A stretch of 64,000 bases of DNA from an uncultured Microbulbifer sp. GTDB taxonomy: Bacteria; Pseudomonadota; Gammaproteobacteria; Pseudomonadales; Cellvibrionaceae. A program made the position numbers and the translations under genes. Shown here in pieces: positions 52,439 through 62,341 of this stretch (position 1 is its first letter; each line of letters starts with the position of its first letter). The stretch covers positions 1-64,000 of the forward strand of contig NZ_CANNGQ010000003.1 of assembly GCF_947504145.1 (NCBI RefSeq), written 5' to 3'. A model generated the notes under the pieces. That model searched no databases, had not been told where the DNA came from, and saw only the letters and a program-made list of their open reading frames with translations.

Positions 52439-52708
52439 TTAATACACGCGCATCACCGGGAAAAACCAGCAGGCAGAGCCCACTCGGTCGCCATTTCCAT
52501 CCATCGAGCACTGGCGGCTGGCTGCCGGTGGCGCCGCCGCATTCGGAAGATAGTTGCCCACTTCGACAAAATCCGCGCTCTGGGATTTGTCATCGGGGTT
52601 AAAGAAAAATGGATCGTAACTGTTTTCGTTCCCATAAGGTACGAATACACAACCCTGTATACACAGCGCAGCTCCCATTGCCACTGTGGCGATCCCTGTG
52701 CGGTTCAT
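52439..52708 (-). CDS. small lipoprotein, third of a tandem set
   Basis: 89 aa. Lipobox IQGC (Cys20). After a Tyr/Asn/Phe-rich stretch (VPYGNENSYDPFFFNPDD) it ends with a QCSMDGNGDRVGSACWFFPVMRV segment holding two cysteines. It resembles its two neighbours only loosely. Function unknown. Confidence 0.78.
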   Translation of the reverse strand: MNRTGIATVAMGAALCIQGCVFVPYGNENSYDPFFFNPDDKSQSADFVEVGNYLPNAAAPPAASRQCSMDGNGDRVGSACWFFPVMRVY

Positions 52709-52971
52709 GGCTCAATTACCTCGCAATTTCATTACTGCCTGACCACAACCGGAAATTCCTATCTTCCGGTAATTACTCACTGATACTTTCAGTTTAGCGC
52801 GCAGGTAGTGTTCGACGACGATGTACAGTAATTAACCAGAATTAAATACGCAGAAATCAACGTTACCCGTATTTAGACGACAATCGGCCACTTGCGACGC
52901 ATTTATTGCCCGAAAAATGAGACACCGCTCATAAAACTGGGGAGCAACGAACAGACCAAAAAGGGGGCAAA
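52709..52971. other. intergenic region, no gene
   Basis: It lies upstream of the lipoprotein genes and downstream of aceF and is AT-richer than its flanks. No ORF with a ribosome-binding site and no repeat was recognised. It probably holds the promoter of the lipoprotein genes. Confidence 0.45.
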
Positions 52972-53007
52972 AAAAAAGCGCCGATGGAAAACCACCGGCG
53001 CTTTTTT
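52972..53007 (-). terminator. Rho-independent terminator after aceF
   Basis: 12-bp stem AAAAAAGCGCCG / CGGCGCTTTTTT with a 12-nt loop and U-tracts in both directions, 21 bp after the aceF stop. Confidence 0.92.
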
Positions 53008-53027
53008 GGACGCTGAGAAACCTAAGG

Positions 53028-54695
53028 CTACAGCAGCAGCTTGCGCACGTCGGCCAGTACGCCCGCCAGGTAGGTGAGGAAGCGGCCCGCATCGCCACCA
53101 TTTACGGCGCGGTGGTCGTAAGACAGCGCCAGTGGCAACATCTTGCGCGGTTCAAATTCCTTACCGTTCCACTCCGGGCGAATAGCCAACTTGGACACAC
53201 CGAGGATACCCACTTCCGGCGCATTGACGATCGGGGTAAAGCCGGTACCGCCAATGGCGCCAAGGCTGGAGATGGTGAAGCAGGCGCCCTGCATGTCACG
53301 GGGCTTCAGCTTGCCGTCGCGAGCAGCGATGGCCATCGCAGTGGCTTCTTCTGCCAGCTCGTACAGGCCTTTCTTATCCACATCGCGGATCACCGGAACC
53401 ATCAGGCCCTTGGGTGTGTCCACCGCCATGCCGATATGCACGTAATCCTTCTTCACGATGTGCTCGCCATCGTTGTGCAGGGATACGTTGAAGCTCGGCA
53501 CTTCCTGCAGTGCCGCCGCGGCCGCTTTCAGCAGGAAAGGCACTGGAGTGAGCTTCACACCACGCTTTTCCGCCTCGGCTTTCATGGACTTGCGGAAGTC
53601 TTCCAGCTCGGTGATGTCCGCGTCGTCGAACTGGGTGACGTGAGGCACGTTCAGCCAGTTGCGGGACATATTGGCTGCGGTGAGCTTGTGGATTTTGCTC
53701 ATCGGCTCGGTGGTGACCGGGCCAAACTGACTGAAATCCACTTCCGGCATCGGTGCAATACCAATGCCGCCGCCAACACCACCCACAGCACCGCTCTCGG
53801 CCTTCTTCACCTGCTCTTTGATGTAGGTGTTCAGGTCGTCTTTGGTGACGCGATTGCGCGGGCCGGTAGGCTTGACCTTATTCAGAGTCACACCCAGTTC
53901 GCGGGCCAGTTTGCGCACCGCGGGGCCGGCGTAAACTTCGGCGGAGGGCGTCAGGTCGCGCTCTACATGAGGATCCCGCTTCGGCGCTTGCTGGGGTGCT
54001 TCCGCTTCACTCACAGGAGCAGGGGAAGGTGCGGGCGCCGGCGCAGATGCGGCCGGAGCCGGTGCAGGCGCACCACCTCCACTCTCACCCCCGGAAAGGG
54101 TCTTGATCACACCGATCACATCACCGGTGGAAACCTTGTCGCCCTCCTTTACAGAGATGGAAACAATGGTACCGGAGGTAGAAGACGGCACGTCCATGGA
54201 CGCTTTGTCACCTTCCACGACGATGAGCGCGTCACCCTCTTCCACTTCGTCGCCGGCAGAAACAGAAATCTCAATCACGTCCACGGCATCCGCACCGCCG
54301 AGGTCGGGAACCTTGATCTCTTCTTCTTTTTCCTCGCCAGCAGACGCCTGGGCTTCTTGGGAGGCCGGTGCTTCTTCAGCAGCCGGCGCAGGCGCAGACT
54401 CTTCAGCAGGCGCCGGAGCAGGTTCTTCTGCCGCGTCGCTGCCAGCGTCATCGCCTGCATCGGTTTCCATTTCACCGATCACATCGCCTTCAGAGACCTT
54501 GTCACCTTCCTTGACGGAGATGCTCAGGATCTTGCCAGCCATCGGCGCGGGCACGTCCATGGAGGCCTTGTCGCCCTCCACTACAATCAGCGCATCCTCT
54601 TCCGCGACCGTGTCACCCACGGCTACGGCGATTTCAATTACATCTACCTGATCGGCGCCGCCGAGATCAGGCACTTTAATGACTTGTTTAGCCAT
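53028..54695 (-). CDS. aceF: pyruvate dehydrogenase E2, dihydrolipoyl acetyltransferase
   Basis: 555 aa. Two lipoyl domains (about residues 1-80 and 120-200), each with the lipoylated Lys in VEGDKASMDVP, linked by Ala/Pro/Glu-rich segments. An E1/E3-binding domain follows (about 258-295, AGPAVRKLARELGVTLNKVKPTG), then the catalytic domain with SYDHRAVNGGDAGRFL (active-site His and Asp). Core of the pyruvate dehydrogenase complex. Directly after aceE (27-bp gap). Confidence 0.97.
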   Translation of the reverse strand: MAKQVIKVPDLGGADQVDVIEIAVAVGDTVAEEDALIVVEGDKASMDVPAPMAGKILSISVKEGDKVSEGDVIGEMETDAGDDAGSDAAEEPAPAPAEESAPAPAAEEAPASQEAQASAGEEKEEEIKVPDLGGADAVDVIEISVSAGDEVEEGDALIVVEGDKASMDVPSSTSGTIVSISVKEGDKVSTGDVIGVIKTLSGGESGGGAPAPAPAASAPAPAPSPAPVSEAEAPQQAPKRDPHVERDLTPSAEVYAGPAVRKLARELGVTLNKVKPTGPRNRVTKDDLNTYIKEQVKKAESGAVGGVGGGIGIAPMPEVDFSQFGPVTTEPMSKIHKLTAANMSRNWLNVPHVTQFDDADITELEDFRKSMKAEAEKRGVKLTPVPFLLKAAAAALQEVPSFNVSLHNDGEHIVKKDYVHIGMAVDTPKGLMVPVIRDVDKKGLYELAEEATAMAIAARDGKLKPRDMQGACFTISSLGAIGGTGFTPIVNAPEVGILGVSKLAIRPEWNGKEFEPRKMLPLALSYDHRAVNGGDAGRFLTYLAGVLADVRKLLL

Positions 54696-54722
54696 GTCTT
54701 TACCTTCCTTATTCAGCGGGCC

Positions 54723-57395
54723 TTAGACCAGGCGCGGATTTACTTTTTCCGGATCGATATTGAGCTTCTTGATGGCGTCGGCCACCTCAGATGCCTCGAT
54801 CACGCCCTGATCCGCCAGGCCCTTCAGGGCCGCGATAGCCACGTAGTTGCGGTTTACTTCGAAGAAGCGACGCAGCTGCTCGCGGCTGTCACTGCGGCCG
54901 AAGCCGTCGGTGCCGAGGGTGATCATGTCGCCATCGATAAACTCGCGCAGCGGCTCAACGTAGGAACGGATGTAGTCGGTAGACACAACAACCGGCGCTT
55001 CGTTGCCTTCAAACTGCTCTTCCACCCAGGACTTACGCGGGGTTTCAGTCGGGTGCAGCATGTTCCAGCGCACTGTGTCCTGACCTTCGCGGGCCGCTTC
55101 GGTAGCGGAAGTGAGGTTCCACACGTCGGAGGTCACACCAAACTGGTCGGCGAGAATATCCGCGGCAGCCATGACTTCGCGCAGGATGGAACCGGCGCCG
55201 ACCAGCTGTACGTGCTTCTTGGCGGCCTTGCCTTTGCCCTTTTTGCGGGAATTGGCATCCAGCTTGTAGATACCGCGGATGATGCCTTCCTCGACACCCT
55301 GCGGCATTTCCGGCTGCAGGAAGTTTTCGTTCTCGACGGTGACGTAATAGAACAGGTTTTTCTGCTCTTCGTACATCTCCTTGAGGCCCTGACGAATGAT
55401 CACTGCCAGGTCGTAACCGAAGGCCGGGTCGTAGCTCTTACAGTTCGGAATAGTACCGGACAGTACCAGGCTGTGGCCGTCCTGGTGCTGCAAGCCTTCA
55501 CCGTTCAGAGTGGTACGGCCAGCAGTGGCACCGATCAGGAAGCCACGCGCCTGCATGTCGCCCGCCGCCCAGGCGAGGTCGCCAATGCGCTGGAAGCCGA
55601 ACATGGAGTAGTAGATATAGAAAGGCACCATCGGCACGCCGTGGTTGCTGTAGGCGGTTGCCAGAGCCATCCATGCAGACATGGCGCCGGCTTCGTTGAT
55701 GCCCTCTTCCAGCACCTGGCCTTTCTTGTCTTCCTTGTAATACATGATCTGGCCGTGATCGACCGGAGTGTATTTCTGGCCCTGGGATGAGTAGATACCC
55801 AGCTGACGGAACAGGCCTTCCATACCGAAAGTACGCGCTTCGTCCGGCACGATGGGCGCGACGTTCTTGCCCATCTTCTTGTCTTTCACCAGCACGGACA
55901 GCGCACGCACGAACGCCATGGTATTGGAGATTTCGCGGTCGCCAGAGCCTTTGGTCAGGGCGCTGAAGGCGTCCAGTTCCGGGATTTCCAGCTTCGCCAC
56001 TTCGGTGCTGCGCGACGGTACAGGGCCACCCAGTGCCTTGCGGCGCTCGGCCATGTACTTCATTTCCGGGCTGTCTGGCGCCGGGCGGTAGTAGGGAACT
56101 TCCTCGATTTCCTTATCGGTAATCGGGATCGCGAAGCGGTCGCGGAAGCGCTTCAGCGCCTCGGTGTCCATCTTCTTGACGTTGTGGGTATCCATTGCCG
56201 CTTCACCGGCAGCACCCAGGCCGTAGCCTTTTACGGTCTGCGCCAGGATCACGGTAGGCTTGCCCTTGCTCGCCATGGCTTCGGCGTAAGCCGCGTACAC
56301 CTTGTACGGGTCGTGGCCGCCGCGGTTGAGCTTCATGATTTCTTCGTCGGAGAAGTCTTTGACCATCTCCTCGAGCTCCGGGTATTTGCCGAAGAAGTGC
56401 TCGCGGGTATAGGCGCCACCGTTGGCCTTGAAGTTCTGCATCTCGCCATCGACGGTCTCGTCCATGACTTTCTGCAGCAGGCCTTTTTCGTCTTTATCGA
56501 ACAGCGGATCCCACAGGCGGCCCCACAGGACCTTGATCACGTTCCAGCCGGCACCGCGGAATACGCCTTCCAGCTCTTGAACAATTTTGCCGTTACCACG
56601 GACCGGGCCATCCAGGCGCTGCAGGTTACAGTTGACCACGAAGACCAGGTTTTCCAGCTTCTCGCGGCCCGCCAGCGCAATCGCGCCGAGGGATTCTGGC
56701 TCGTCACACTCGCCGTCACCGAGGAATGCCCACACCTTGCGATCGCCGCGCGGAGACAGACCGCGGGCCGACAGGTAGCGCATGATGTGCGCCTGGTAGA
56801 TCGCCTGAATCGGGCCCAGGCCCATGGATACGGTGGGGAACTGCCAGTATTCCGGCATCAGCCACGGGTGCGGGTACGAGGACAGGCCCTTACCGTTCAC
56901 TTCGCGACGGAAGTTGTCGAGCTGTTCCTCGTCAAAACGGCCTTCCAGGTAGGAGCGGGCGTAGATGCCCGGCGCACTGTGGCCCTGGAAGAAGATGAGG
57001 TCGCCGCGCTCTTCAGCTTCGTTGCCGCGGAAGAAGTAGTTGAACGCGACGTCGTACAGAGTCGCTGCAGACGAGAAGCTGGCGATGTGGCCACCCAGGC
57101 TGTCGCTGTTGGAGTTGGCGCGTACCACCATGGCCAGCGCGTTCCAGCGGATCAGGGAGCGAATACGACGCTCCATGAACAGATCACCGGGCATACGCTT
57201 TTCCGCGTCCGGCGGAATGGTATTGCGGTACGGAGTGGTAATGGCCGCCGGCAGCTGTACGCCGGTGTTGGTGGCGCGGTCAGACAGCTGCTTGATCAGG
57301 AACGCGGCGCGTTCCTTACCGCTGTGACGGATGACCGCCTGCAGCGCGTCCAGCCACTCTTGCGTTTCCTGAATGTCGGTTTCTTCGTGCATCAA
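54723..57395 (-). CDS. aceE: pyruvate dehydrogenase E1 component, homodimeric type
   Basis: 890 aa, full length for the AceE-type. Thiamine-diphosphate binding motif GDGECDEPESLGAI...NCNLQRLDGPVRGN, HGHSAPGIY-type segment FFQGHSAPGIYARSYLEGR, and the transketolase-like C-terminal part (TDGFGRSDSREQLRRFFEVNRNYVAIAALKGLADQG). Oxidative decarboxylation of pyruvate to feed acetyl-CoA to the TCA cycle. A gaggagcatttg signal precedes ATG 57395. No lpd gene lies here. Confidence 0.97.
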   Translation of the reverse strand: MMHEETDIQETQEWLDALQAVIRHSGKERAAFLIKQLSDRATNTGVQLPAAITTPYRNTIPPDAEKRMPGDLFMERRIRSLIRWNALAMVVRANSNSDSLGGHIASFSSAATLYDVAFNYFFRGNEAEERGDLIFFQGHSAPGIYARSYLEGRFDEEQLDNFRREVNGKGLSSYPHPWLMPEYWQFPTVSMGLGPIQAIYQAHIMRYLSARGLSPRGDRKVWAFLGDGECDEPESLGAIALAGREKLENLVFVVNCNLQRLDGPVRGNGKIVQELEGVFRGAGWNVIKVLWGRLWDPLFDKDEKGLLQKVMDETVDGEMQNFKANGGAYTREHFFGKYPELEEMVKDFSDEEIMKLNRGGHDPYKVYAAYAEAMASKGKPTVILAQTVKGYGLGAAGEAAMDTHNVKKMDTEALKRFRDRFAIPITDKEIEEVPYYRPAPDSPEMKYMAERRKALGGPVPSRSTEVAKLEIPELDAFSALTKGSGDREISNTMAFVRALSVLVKDKKMGKNVAPIVPDEARTFGMEGLFRQLGIYSSQGQKYTPVDHGQIMYYKEDKKGQVLEEGINEAGAMSAWMALATAYSNHGVPMVPFYIYYSMFGFQRIGDLAWAAGDMQARGFLIGATAGRTTLNGEGLQHQDGHSLVLSGTIPNCKSYDPAFGYDLAVIIRQGLKEMYEEQKNLFYYVTVENENFLQPEMPQGVEEGIIRGIYKLDANSRKKGKGKAAKKHVQLVGAGSILREVMAAADILADQFGVTSDVWNLTSATEAAREGQDTVRWNMLHPTETPRKSWVEEQFEGNEAPVVVSTDYIRSYVEPLREFIDGDMITLGTDGFGRSDSREQLRRFFEVNRNYVAIAALKGLADQGVIEASEVADAIKKLNIDPEKVNPRLV

Positions 57396-58034
57396 ATGCT
57401 CCTCGGCGAATATACGACGTCGAGTCGGTGTTTTTTATGGTCAGAATTATTTGTGGCGCAACAGTACCTCAAACACCGGGATTTCCCCCGGGTTCTGCGA
57501 CCAGATTCGCCAGATCACCGCCTTTTGTGGCGGAAAAGCAACGAACGGTGGTCAACGTTTCAGCAGTGCATGAAACGGGAGGGACTGTGCGACCTGAATA
57601 CCGCCGGCCATCGGAGCCTGTTCAGGGGCTCGTTAATACCGGCTCGACTTTGAATTCGGCGTTGAATTCTCGGCCCGTCAACTGTAGGGCGGACGCCTTA
57701 CGGCGCACAGAGATGCCCTCAATTAACCGGCTGCATGTGCGTAAGCGGGGGCGATTGTAGTATTACTACAAACGTTTTTCCAGATAGGACGATTAGTAAC
57801 AAATAAAACCAATTTGTAAAACAATTATTTGCCAATTGGCAGGTTTACTGAAACATATAGCGGTCAAAGTAGAAAATTTTGTTACAAAATTGAGTCCAAA
57901 AAATCGGTTTTGGTCACGTTTTCCCGCCATCCCGGCGCAGGTGAGGACTCCAGAATGGACGGCCGTACCAGCCGCGACACAAATCTACCGACCTCAAGCT
58001 TGACGAAAACCACCGGCGAATACCAATTCGCAGA
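57396..58034. promoter_or_regulatory. long upstream region of aceE with two palindromes
   Basis: About 640 bp without a supported gene. At 57755-57771 is a perfect palindrome TTGTAGTATTACTACAA, and at 57830-57841 another, TGCCAATTGGCA. The first has the form of a GntR/PdhR-family operator, although it does not match the E. coli PdhR box. The region between 57770 and 57900 is AT-rich and probably contains the aceEF promoter. Confidence 0.5.
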
Positions 58035-58637
58035 CTACATCTGCACCGTAGAAACCGGGTCGACATGGTCCGCGTACACCAAATAGCGCAGGGCCCCCCC
58101 CACAGTTACGGCATCGAAGGGATAACAGGTTACCAGTAGCAGCCCCGGCACTCTCGCCACCGGCAAACGCTCGGTTTCACTGTTGACCACTTTCGATCCT
58201 CGGACTCGATAGGCGTGCCAGCGCCCACTCTTATCTTGCAGCTGTATCACCGCACCGGGTTTCAGCGTCCCGAGATTGCGGAAATGCGTGTCCTTGTGTG
58301 CGGCAATGACGGTGGTGCGGGGTTCGGCCAGATTGCCGGGCTCACCGGAGCCGATGAGCAGCCCCGGCCCGAATGCCAGTGCCTGGCCGCTGGTTCCGTG
58401 CAATACCGTCAGCGCTTTTTCACCCCCTATTTTCAACCGGGCTACCGGCCAGGTATCTGCCCAGGGCCAGGGCTTCTGTTCCTCGCTGCTGGCGAGCTGG
58501 CGCTGCCAGGAATCGCTGATCAGGTACTGGGCCACTTCTGCTTTCAGCAGCAGCCAGGCACCGCCGCCCAGCTGCCACAGCCCAACCGTGATGCAGAGTG
58601 TGGATATCCACGGGCCGAATCGCGCTATCCGAGTCAT
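58035..58637 (-). CDS. proteobacterial class GN (marine-type) sortase
   Basis: 200 aa. N-terminal membrane anchor (residues about 10-32), then the sortase beta-barrel with catalytic His114 (IAAHKDTHFRNLG), Cys171 (LLVTCYPFD) and Arg184 (GALRYLVYA). Sortases join proteins with a C-terminal sorting signal to another molecule; in Gram-negatives this group pairs with a single dedicated target, encoded here just upstream. The two genes overlap in an ATGA, so they are cotranslated. Confidence 0.93.
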   Translation of the reverse strand: MTRIARFGPWISTLCITVGLWQLGGGAWLLLKAEVAQYLISDSWQRQLASSEEQKPWPWADTWPVARLKIGGEKALTVLHGTSGQALAFGPGLLIGSGEPGNLAEPRTTVIAAHKDTHFRNLGTLKPGAVIQLQDKSGRWHAYRVRGSKVVNSETERLPVARVPGLLLVTCYPFDAVTVGGALRYLVYADHVDPVSTVQM

Positions 58638-61111
58638 TGAGGCAGTCCAGACTGGCGGCCCTGGTTGCGACGACGGAGGTCCGGAATCACACCGCGCAGC
58701 CAGCGACGCAAAGCGCGCTCAGCAGACGACTTCCCTTTGCGGAGCCATTGCCAGTGTCCGCCCCATCGCGCAGCCAGTTGCTGACCGCGCTGAACAGACC
58801 GCAAGAGACCGCCCAATGTCAGAAGTATTGCCGCGAGAATCAGCTGCCCATACACACCGGTTGCGGTGGAAGGATACGTAAACGACTGCATTACCTGCCC
58901 GCGAGCAACGGCATTGGGTACCGGGTTTGACTTGAGCGACTCCGACTGCGGGCGCACCGGAGTTTCTTCAACCGCAACAAAGCTCGTGTACGGGCTGGCC
59001 AGCTGATAACCCAAGGCCAGGCCGAGAATATTTTCCCGCAGCGGATCGACCGCCTCGGGATCATTGATCGGTCCGCGCTCGCGCTGCTCGTCGCGCAGAG
59101 CACCGATTTTCTCCCGCGCCCACAGGCTGCCGATTCCCTTACCCGATTGATCGACCGACAGCTGACTCAACGACAATCTGCGGGTAAACCGCTTGCCGGC
59201 CAGACGGCCACTGATCACCACATCTCCACTTGCGGCCGTACCCAGCGCGCTACCATCGGTCCGCGCCATCAGGCGAATCGGTTCGCCGCGATACAGATCC
59301 GGCAAGCGCTTGGGGTAAGACTCCACCTTGATGCCCTGTGGCCATTGCACTTCAAGGTCTGTCACCAGTGGGCTTTCCAGTTTTTCAAACAGCGCGCCCA
59401 TCTTGCGCTGCACTTCCGCCAGGTCGCCAATCTGCACAAAACTGCCGCGGCCATACTGCGCTGCTTTGGTCATAAAAAAATGGTTGGGTGCGGAACCAAT
59501 ACCCACGGTAAACAGGCGGGTTTCCCCAAGGCGCTGACGAATCATCTCAAACAACGCACGTTCATTGCCCACAGAGCCGTCAGTAATAAAAACTACCTGC
59601 CGCACCAGCTCTCCAGTCTGGTGGTCCAGCTGCTGTGAAAGCGCCTCTCTCAACGCCGGGGCCATGCGCGTGCCGCCGGCAGCCTGCAGAGATTCCACCC
59701 AACTGCGGGCGCGCTGGATATTTTCCGGAGTGGCGATGATGGGGCGGGGAAAAAGATTGCTGTGGGTACTGTTGAATTCAATGATATTGAAGCGGTCCAT
59801 GGCAGTCAGACGAGACAATGCCAGCAGCAAACTCTCTTTGGCCTGGCGAATGGAGTTGCCTCCCATGGAGCCGGAGGTATCCACCACATACACGACCTCG
59901 CGCGGTAGCTTGCGCGCGGTCAAGTTTTCCTGGGGCGGGAGCAACAGTAATTGCAAATACTGCGCGGCGGGCTCGCTGGCCATTGCCGACTGCTCGGCAA
60001 ACAATGCAGCCGCGGGCATGGCCGATGTTTGCGGGCGCCAGTACAGCGCGAAGTCGCGATCCATGGGCACACTGCCCTGCTTCAGGCTCACCTGATAACG
60101 GTGGTCCTTCTCGCGATGGAAATTCACCTCGTGGTAGGGACTGAAAATATCCGCGAGCGGCAACCCCATGCCCAGGTCCACACGAATTTTCATCTGGTGG
60201 CTGCCACTGTGGGCTGCCAGCTCGGCCGCCGGCATCATTACCGGGGAGATCTCATCCGCATCAGGTACCTGATCGGTAGGCAGAGACCAACCGTGTGCGT
60301 TCAACGCAACTGCCTGTGTTGCCGCCACCGGCGTACCCGGCATATAGCGCGGTGTCAGTGTACTGGGCAATCGCAGGCTGAACTGACCACTGTCGAAGCG
60401 CAGGGTCTGCAGATAACGCACTTCCACCGAGATTTCATCTCCCGGTGCGATATTGGCCACACGGCTGGTAAACAGGTTCGGGCGCTGCTGCTCCAGCAAT
60501 GCCGCACGCTTACCCGCCGCCCTGGCTTCTTTGTAGACTTTTTTTGCTTCTTCCCGCTCGCGCACCTTGCCAAGGATACGGCGCTCGCCGATTACAATTT
60601 CCATTCCATTGACCGCGGCGCTCTCTGGCAGCGGCAGTACGTACACCGCCTCCTGCCAGTCATTACTGGTATTGCGGAATTGCTGCTCCAGTTTGACCTC
60701 GGCCACCAGCCCGCGCACACGGATATCCACTTCCGTGCCCAGATGCATCGCGGGACTATATCGCCCGGGCTCAGAGCCGCTAAACAGCAGGTCACCACTG
60801 CCGGACTCATTCATGCTGACGTTTTCGAACTGTTCCAGAGTCTCCTCGTCACTGTGCTCAATAGTTTGCGCACGGGCGCCAAGCGCGGCCACCAGCACGG
60901 CGATGGCGGTAACCAGCAACAACAGCCAGCTGCCACCGCGACTTTTGCGGTAGCGGCGGCGGTAGTATTCGTCGTTTGGGAGAATCAGCAGTTCGCGCGA
61001 AATGCGCGGCGCATGAAAAAAGGGACGGTTCACAGAAGCCTCCAGATATTTACGTTCTGAAGGCATTAAACGAGAGCAAGCTGGCGAGGGCCGGGCCGAA
61101 TTAAGGCCCAC
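58634..61111 (-). CDS. marine proteobacterial sortase target protein (VIT and vWA domains)
   Basis: Up to 825 aa; an ATG at 61066 (MPSERKYLEASVN...) is a likely alternative start. Order: a signal-anchor (about residues 60-82), a VIT domain (about 110-220), a vWA domain with MIDAS VVDTSGSMGGNS (about residue 405 onward) and, near the C-terminus, YPSTATG (about residue 746) followed by a hydrophobic stretch and a basic tail: a sorting signal of non-LPXTG form. It is the presumed substrate of the sortase encoded next to it. Its role, perhaps surface adhesion, is unknown. Confidence 0.92.
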   Translation of the reverse strand: MGLNSARPSPACSRLMPSERKYLEASVNRPFFHAPRISRELLILPNDEYYRRRYRKSRGGSWLLLLVTAIAVLVAALGARAQTIEHSDEETLEQFENVSMNESGSGDLLFSGSEPGRYSPAMHLGTEVDIRVRGLVAEVKLEQQFRNTSNDWQEAVYVLPLPESAAVNGMEIVIGERRILGKVREREEAKKVYKEARAAGKRAALLEQQRPNLFTSRVANIAPGDEISVEVRYLQTLRFDSGQFSLRLPSTLTPRYMPGTPVAATQAVALNAHGWSLPTDQVPDADEISPVMMPAAELAAHSGSHQMKIRVDLGMGLPLADIFSPYHEVNFHREKDHRYQVSLKQGSVPMDRDFALYWRPQTSAMPAAALFAEQSAMASEPAAQYLQLLLLPPQENLTARKLPREVVYVVDTSGSMGGNSIRQAKESLLLALSRLTAMDRFNIIEFNSTHSNLFPRPIIATPENIQRARSWVESLQAAGGTRMAPALREALSQQLDHQTGELVRQVVFITDGSVGNERALFEMIRQRLGETRLFTVGIGSAPNHFFMTKAAQYGRGSFVQIGDLAEVQRKMGALFEKLESPLVTDLEVQWPQGIKVESYPKRLPDLYRGEPIRLMARTDGSALGTAASGDVVISGRLAGKRFTRRLSLSQLSVDQSGKGIGSLWAREKIGALRDEQRERGPINDPEAVDPLRENILGLALGYQLASPYTSFVAVEETPVRPQSESLKSNPVPNAVARGQVMQSFTYPSTATGVYGQLILAAILLTLGGLLRSVQRGQQLAARWGGHWQWLRKGKSSAERALRRWLRGVIPDLRRRNQGRQSGLPQ

Positions 61112-61158
61112 TGAAGATCAAAAAGGGCGAATTGTGGCAGCGCCCGATTTGAAAGGCG

Positions 61159-62175
61159 CTATATCTGATTGCGGCGCGTCTGCCAGGTTATCGGCCGCGC
61201 GTACTGATCCACCTTGTCGTCCACCCCCAACAACATGGCAAACAATGCCATCCGCACCAGCAGGCCGTTGTCGGTCTGGCGGAAAATCGCCAAGCTCGGG
61301 TGTTCGTTCAGGTCGGAATCCAGCTCGTTGGCTTCCGCGCGGGAGTCCCGCGGCAGCGGGTGCATGATGACGGTGTTGGGCTCGGCATGGCGGGTGAAGA
61401 TATCCCGGTTGAGCCGGAAGCGGCCGCGGTAGCGGTCGGCTTCTTCCTGGGATTCAAATCGCTCTTCCTGAATGCGGGTGGAGTAGACAATATCCACATG
61501 CTTGATGGACTGCTCGAGCTGATCGGATACCGTGACCTGGTGACCCGCCTCGCGGAGTTTTTCGATGACGACATCCGGCATCGCCAGTTCTTCCGGCGAG
61601 ACAAACACCAGCTGCACGTTGTTGAACAGGCACAGTAATTTGCACAGGGAGTGCACGGTACGTCCGTATTTCAGATCGCCGATCATGGCGATACGGAAGT
61701 TGTCCAGGGAACGGCCCTTGCCTTCCAGCTCCTTGCGGATGGTGTACAGGTCGAGCAGTGCCTGGGTAGGGTGTTCGTTGGCGCCGTCGCCGCCGTTAAC
61801 TACTGGCACGCGGCTGGCGGCGGCAAACTCGGCCACAGAGCCTGACTGTGGGTGGCGCATGCAGATGACGTCAGAATAGCCGGAGAGGACCCGCGCGGTG
61901 TCGTACAGGGATTCGCCCTTGGCCAGGGCACTGGCGGAAATGCCGACGGTCTCGCGCACGGTGCCGCCGAGCAGGTTGAAAGCACAACCAAAACTGACAC
62001 GGGTACGAGTGCTGGGTTCCAGGAACATATTGCCGAGGATAGCGCCCTCGAGTACCCGGGTGACCTTTTCCCGGCGGGCGTAGGGGACCATGGTGTCTGC
62101 CACGGCAAAAATACGGTCGATGTCGCCGCGCTCAAACTGGCTGACGGAAAGAATATTGGCGCCGATAAAGTCCAT
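61159..62175 (-). CDS. pyrB: aspartate carbamoyltransferase catalytic subunit
   Basis: 338 aa. Second step of pyrimidine synthesis. Carbamoyl-phosphate-binding motif FLEPSTRTRVSFGCAFN, the S80-like/K84 loop in ASALAKGESLYDT, VVNGGDGANEHPTQALLDLYTI and MHPLPRDSRAEANELDSD. It is of the longer type (about 30 residues more than E. coli PyrB). No regulatory subunit gene is next to it in the window. Confidence 0.94.
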   Translation of the reverse strand: MDFIGANILSVSQFERGDIDRIFAVADTMVPYARREKVTRVLEGAILGNMFLEPSTRTRVSFGCAFNLLGGTVRETVGISASALAKGESLYDTARVLSGYSDVICMRHPQSGSVAEFAAASRVPVVNGGDGANEHPTQALLDLYTIRKELEGKGRSLDNFRIAMIGDLKYGRTVHSLCKLLCLFNNVQLVFVSPEELAMPDVVIEKLREAGHQVTVSDQLEQSIKHVDIVYSTRIQEERFESQEEADRYRGRFRLNRDIFTRHAEPNTVIMHPLPRDSRAEANELDSDLNEHPSLAIFRQTDNGLLVRMALFAMLLGVDDKVDQYARPITWQTRRNQI

Positions 62176-62341
62176 TGATGCTCCACTTCATGCACTGATT
62201 TGCGCCGGGATCGCCGGCGGCTTTGCGGGCGCTATTCTACGCGGGCTTGCGCTGGTGATACAGCCGGGAATTCGTGGATGCGCGGTGCCAGCCCCCGATG
62301 CGAAGCACCCTGCTGGCTCCAACAAGGAAGAAGGAAGCGTC

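Noticed and set aside
53112..55790. 892-aa plus-strand ORF antisense to aceF and aceE
   Set aside because: It is a shadow of two clearly conserved genes in GC-rich DNA, with repetitive His/Arg/Gly content and no family.
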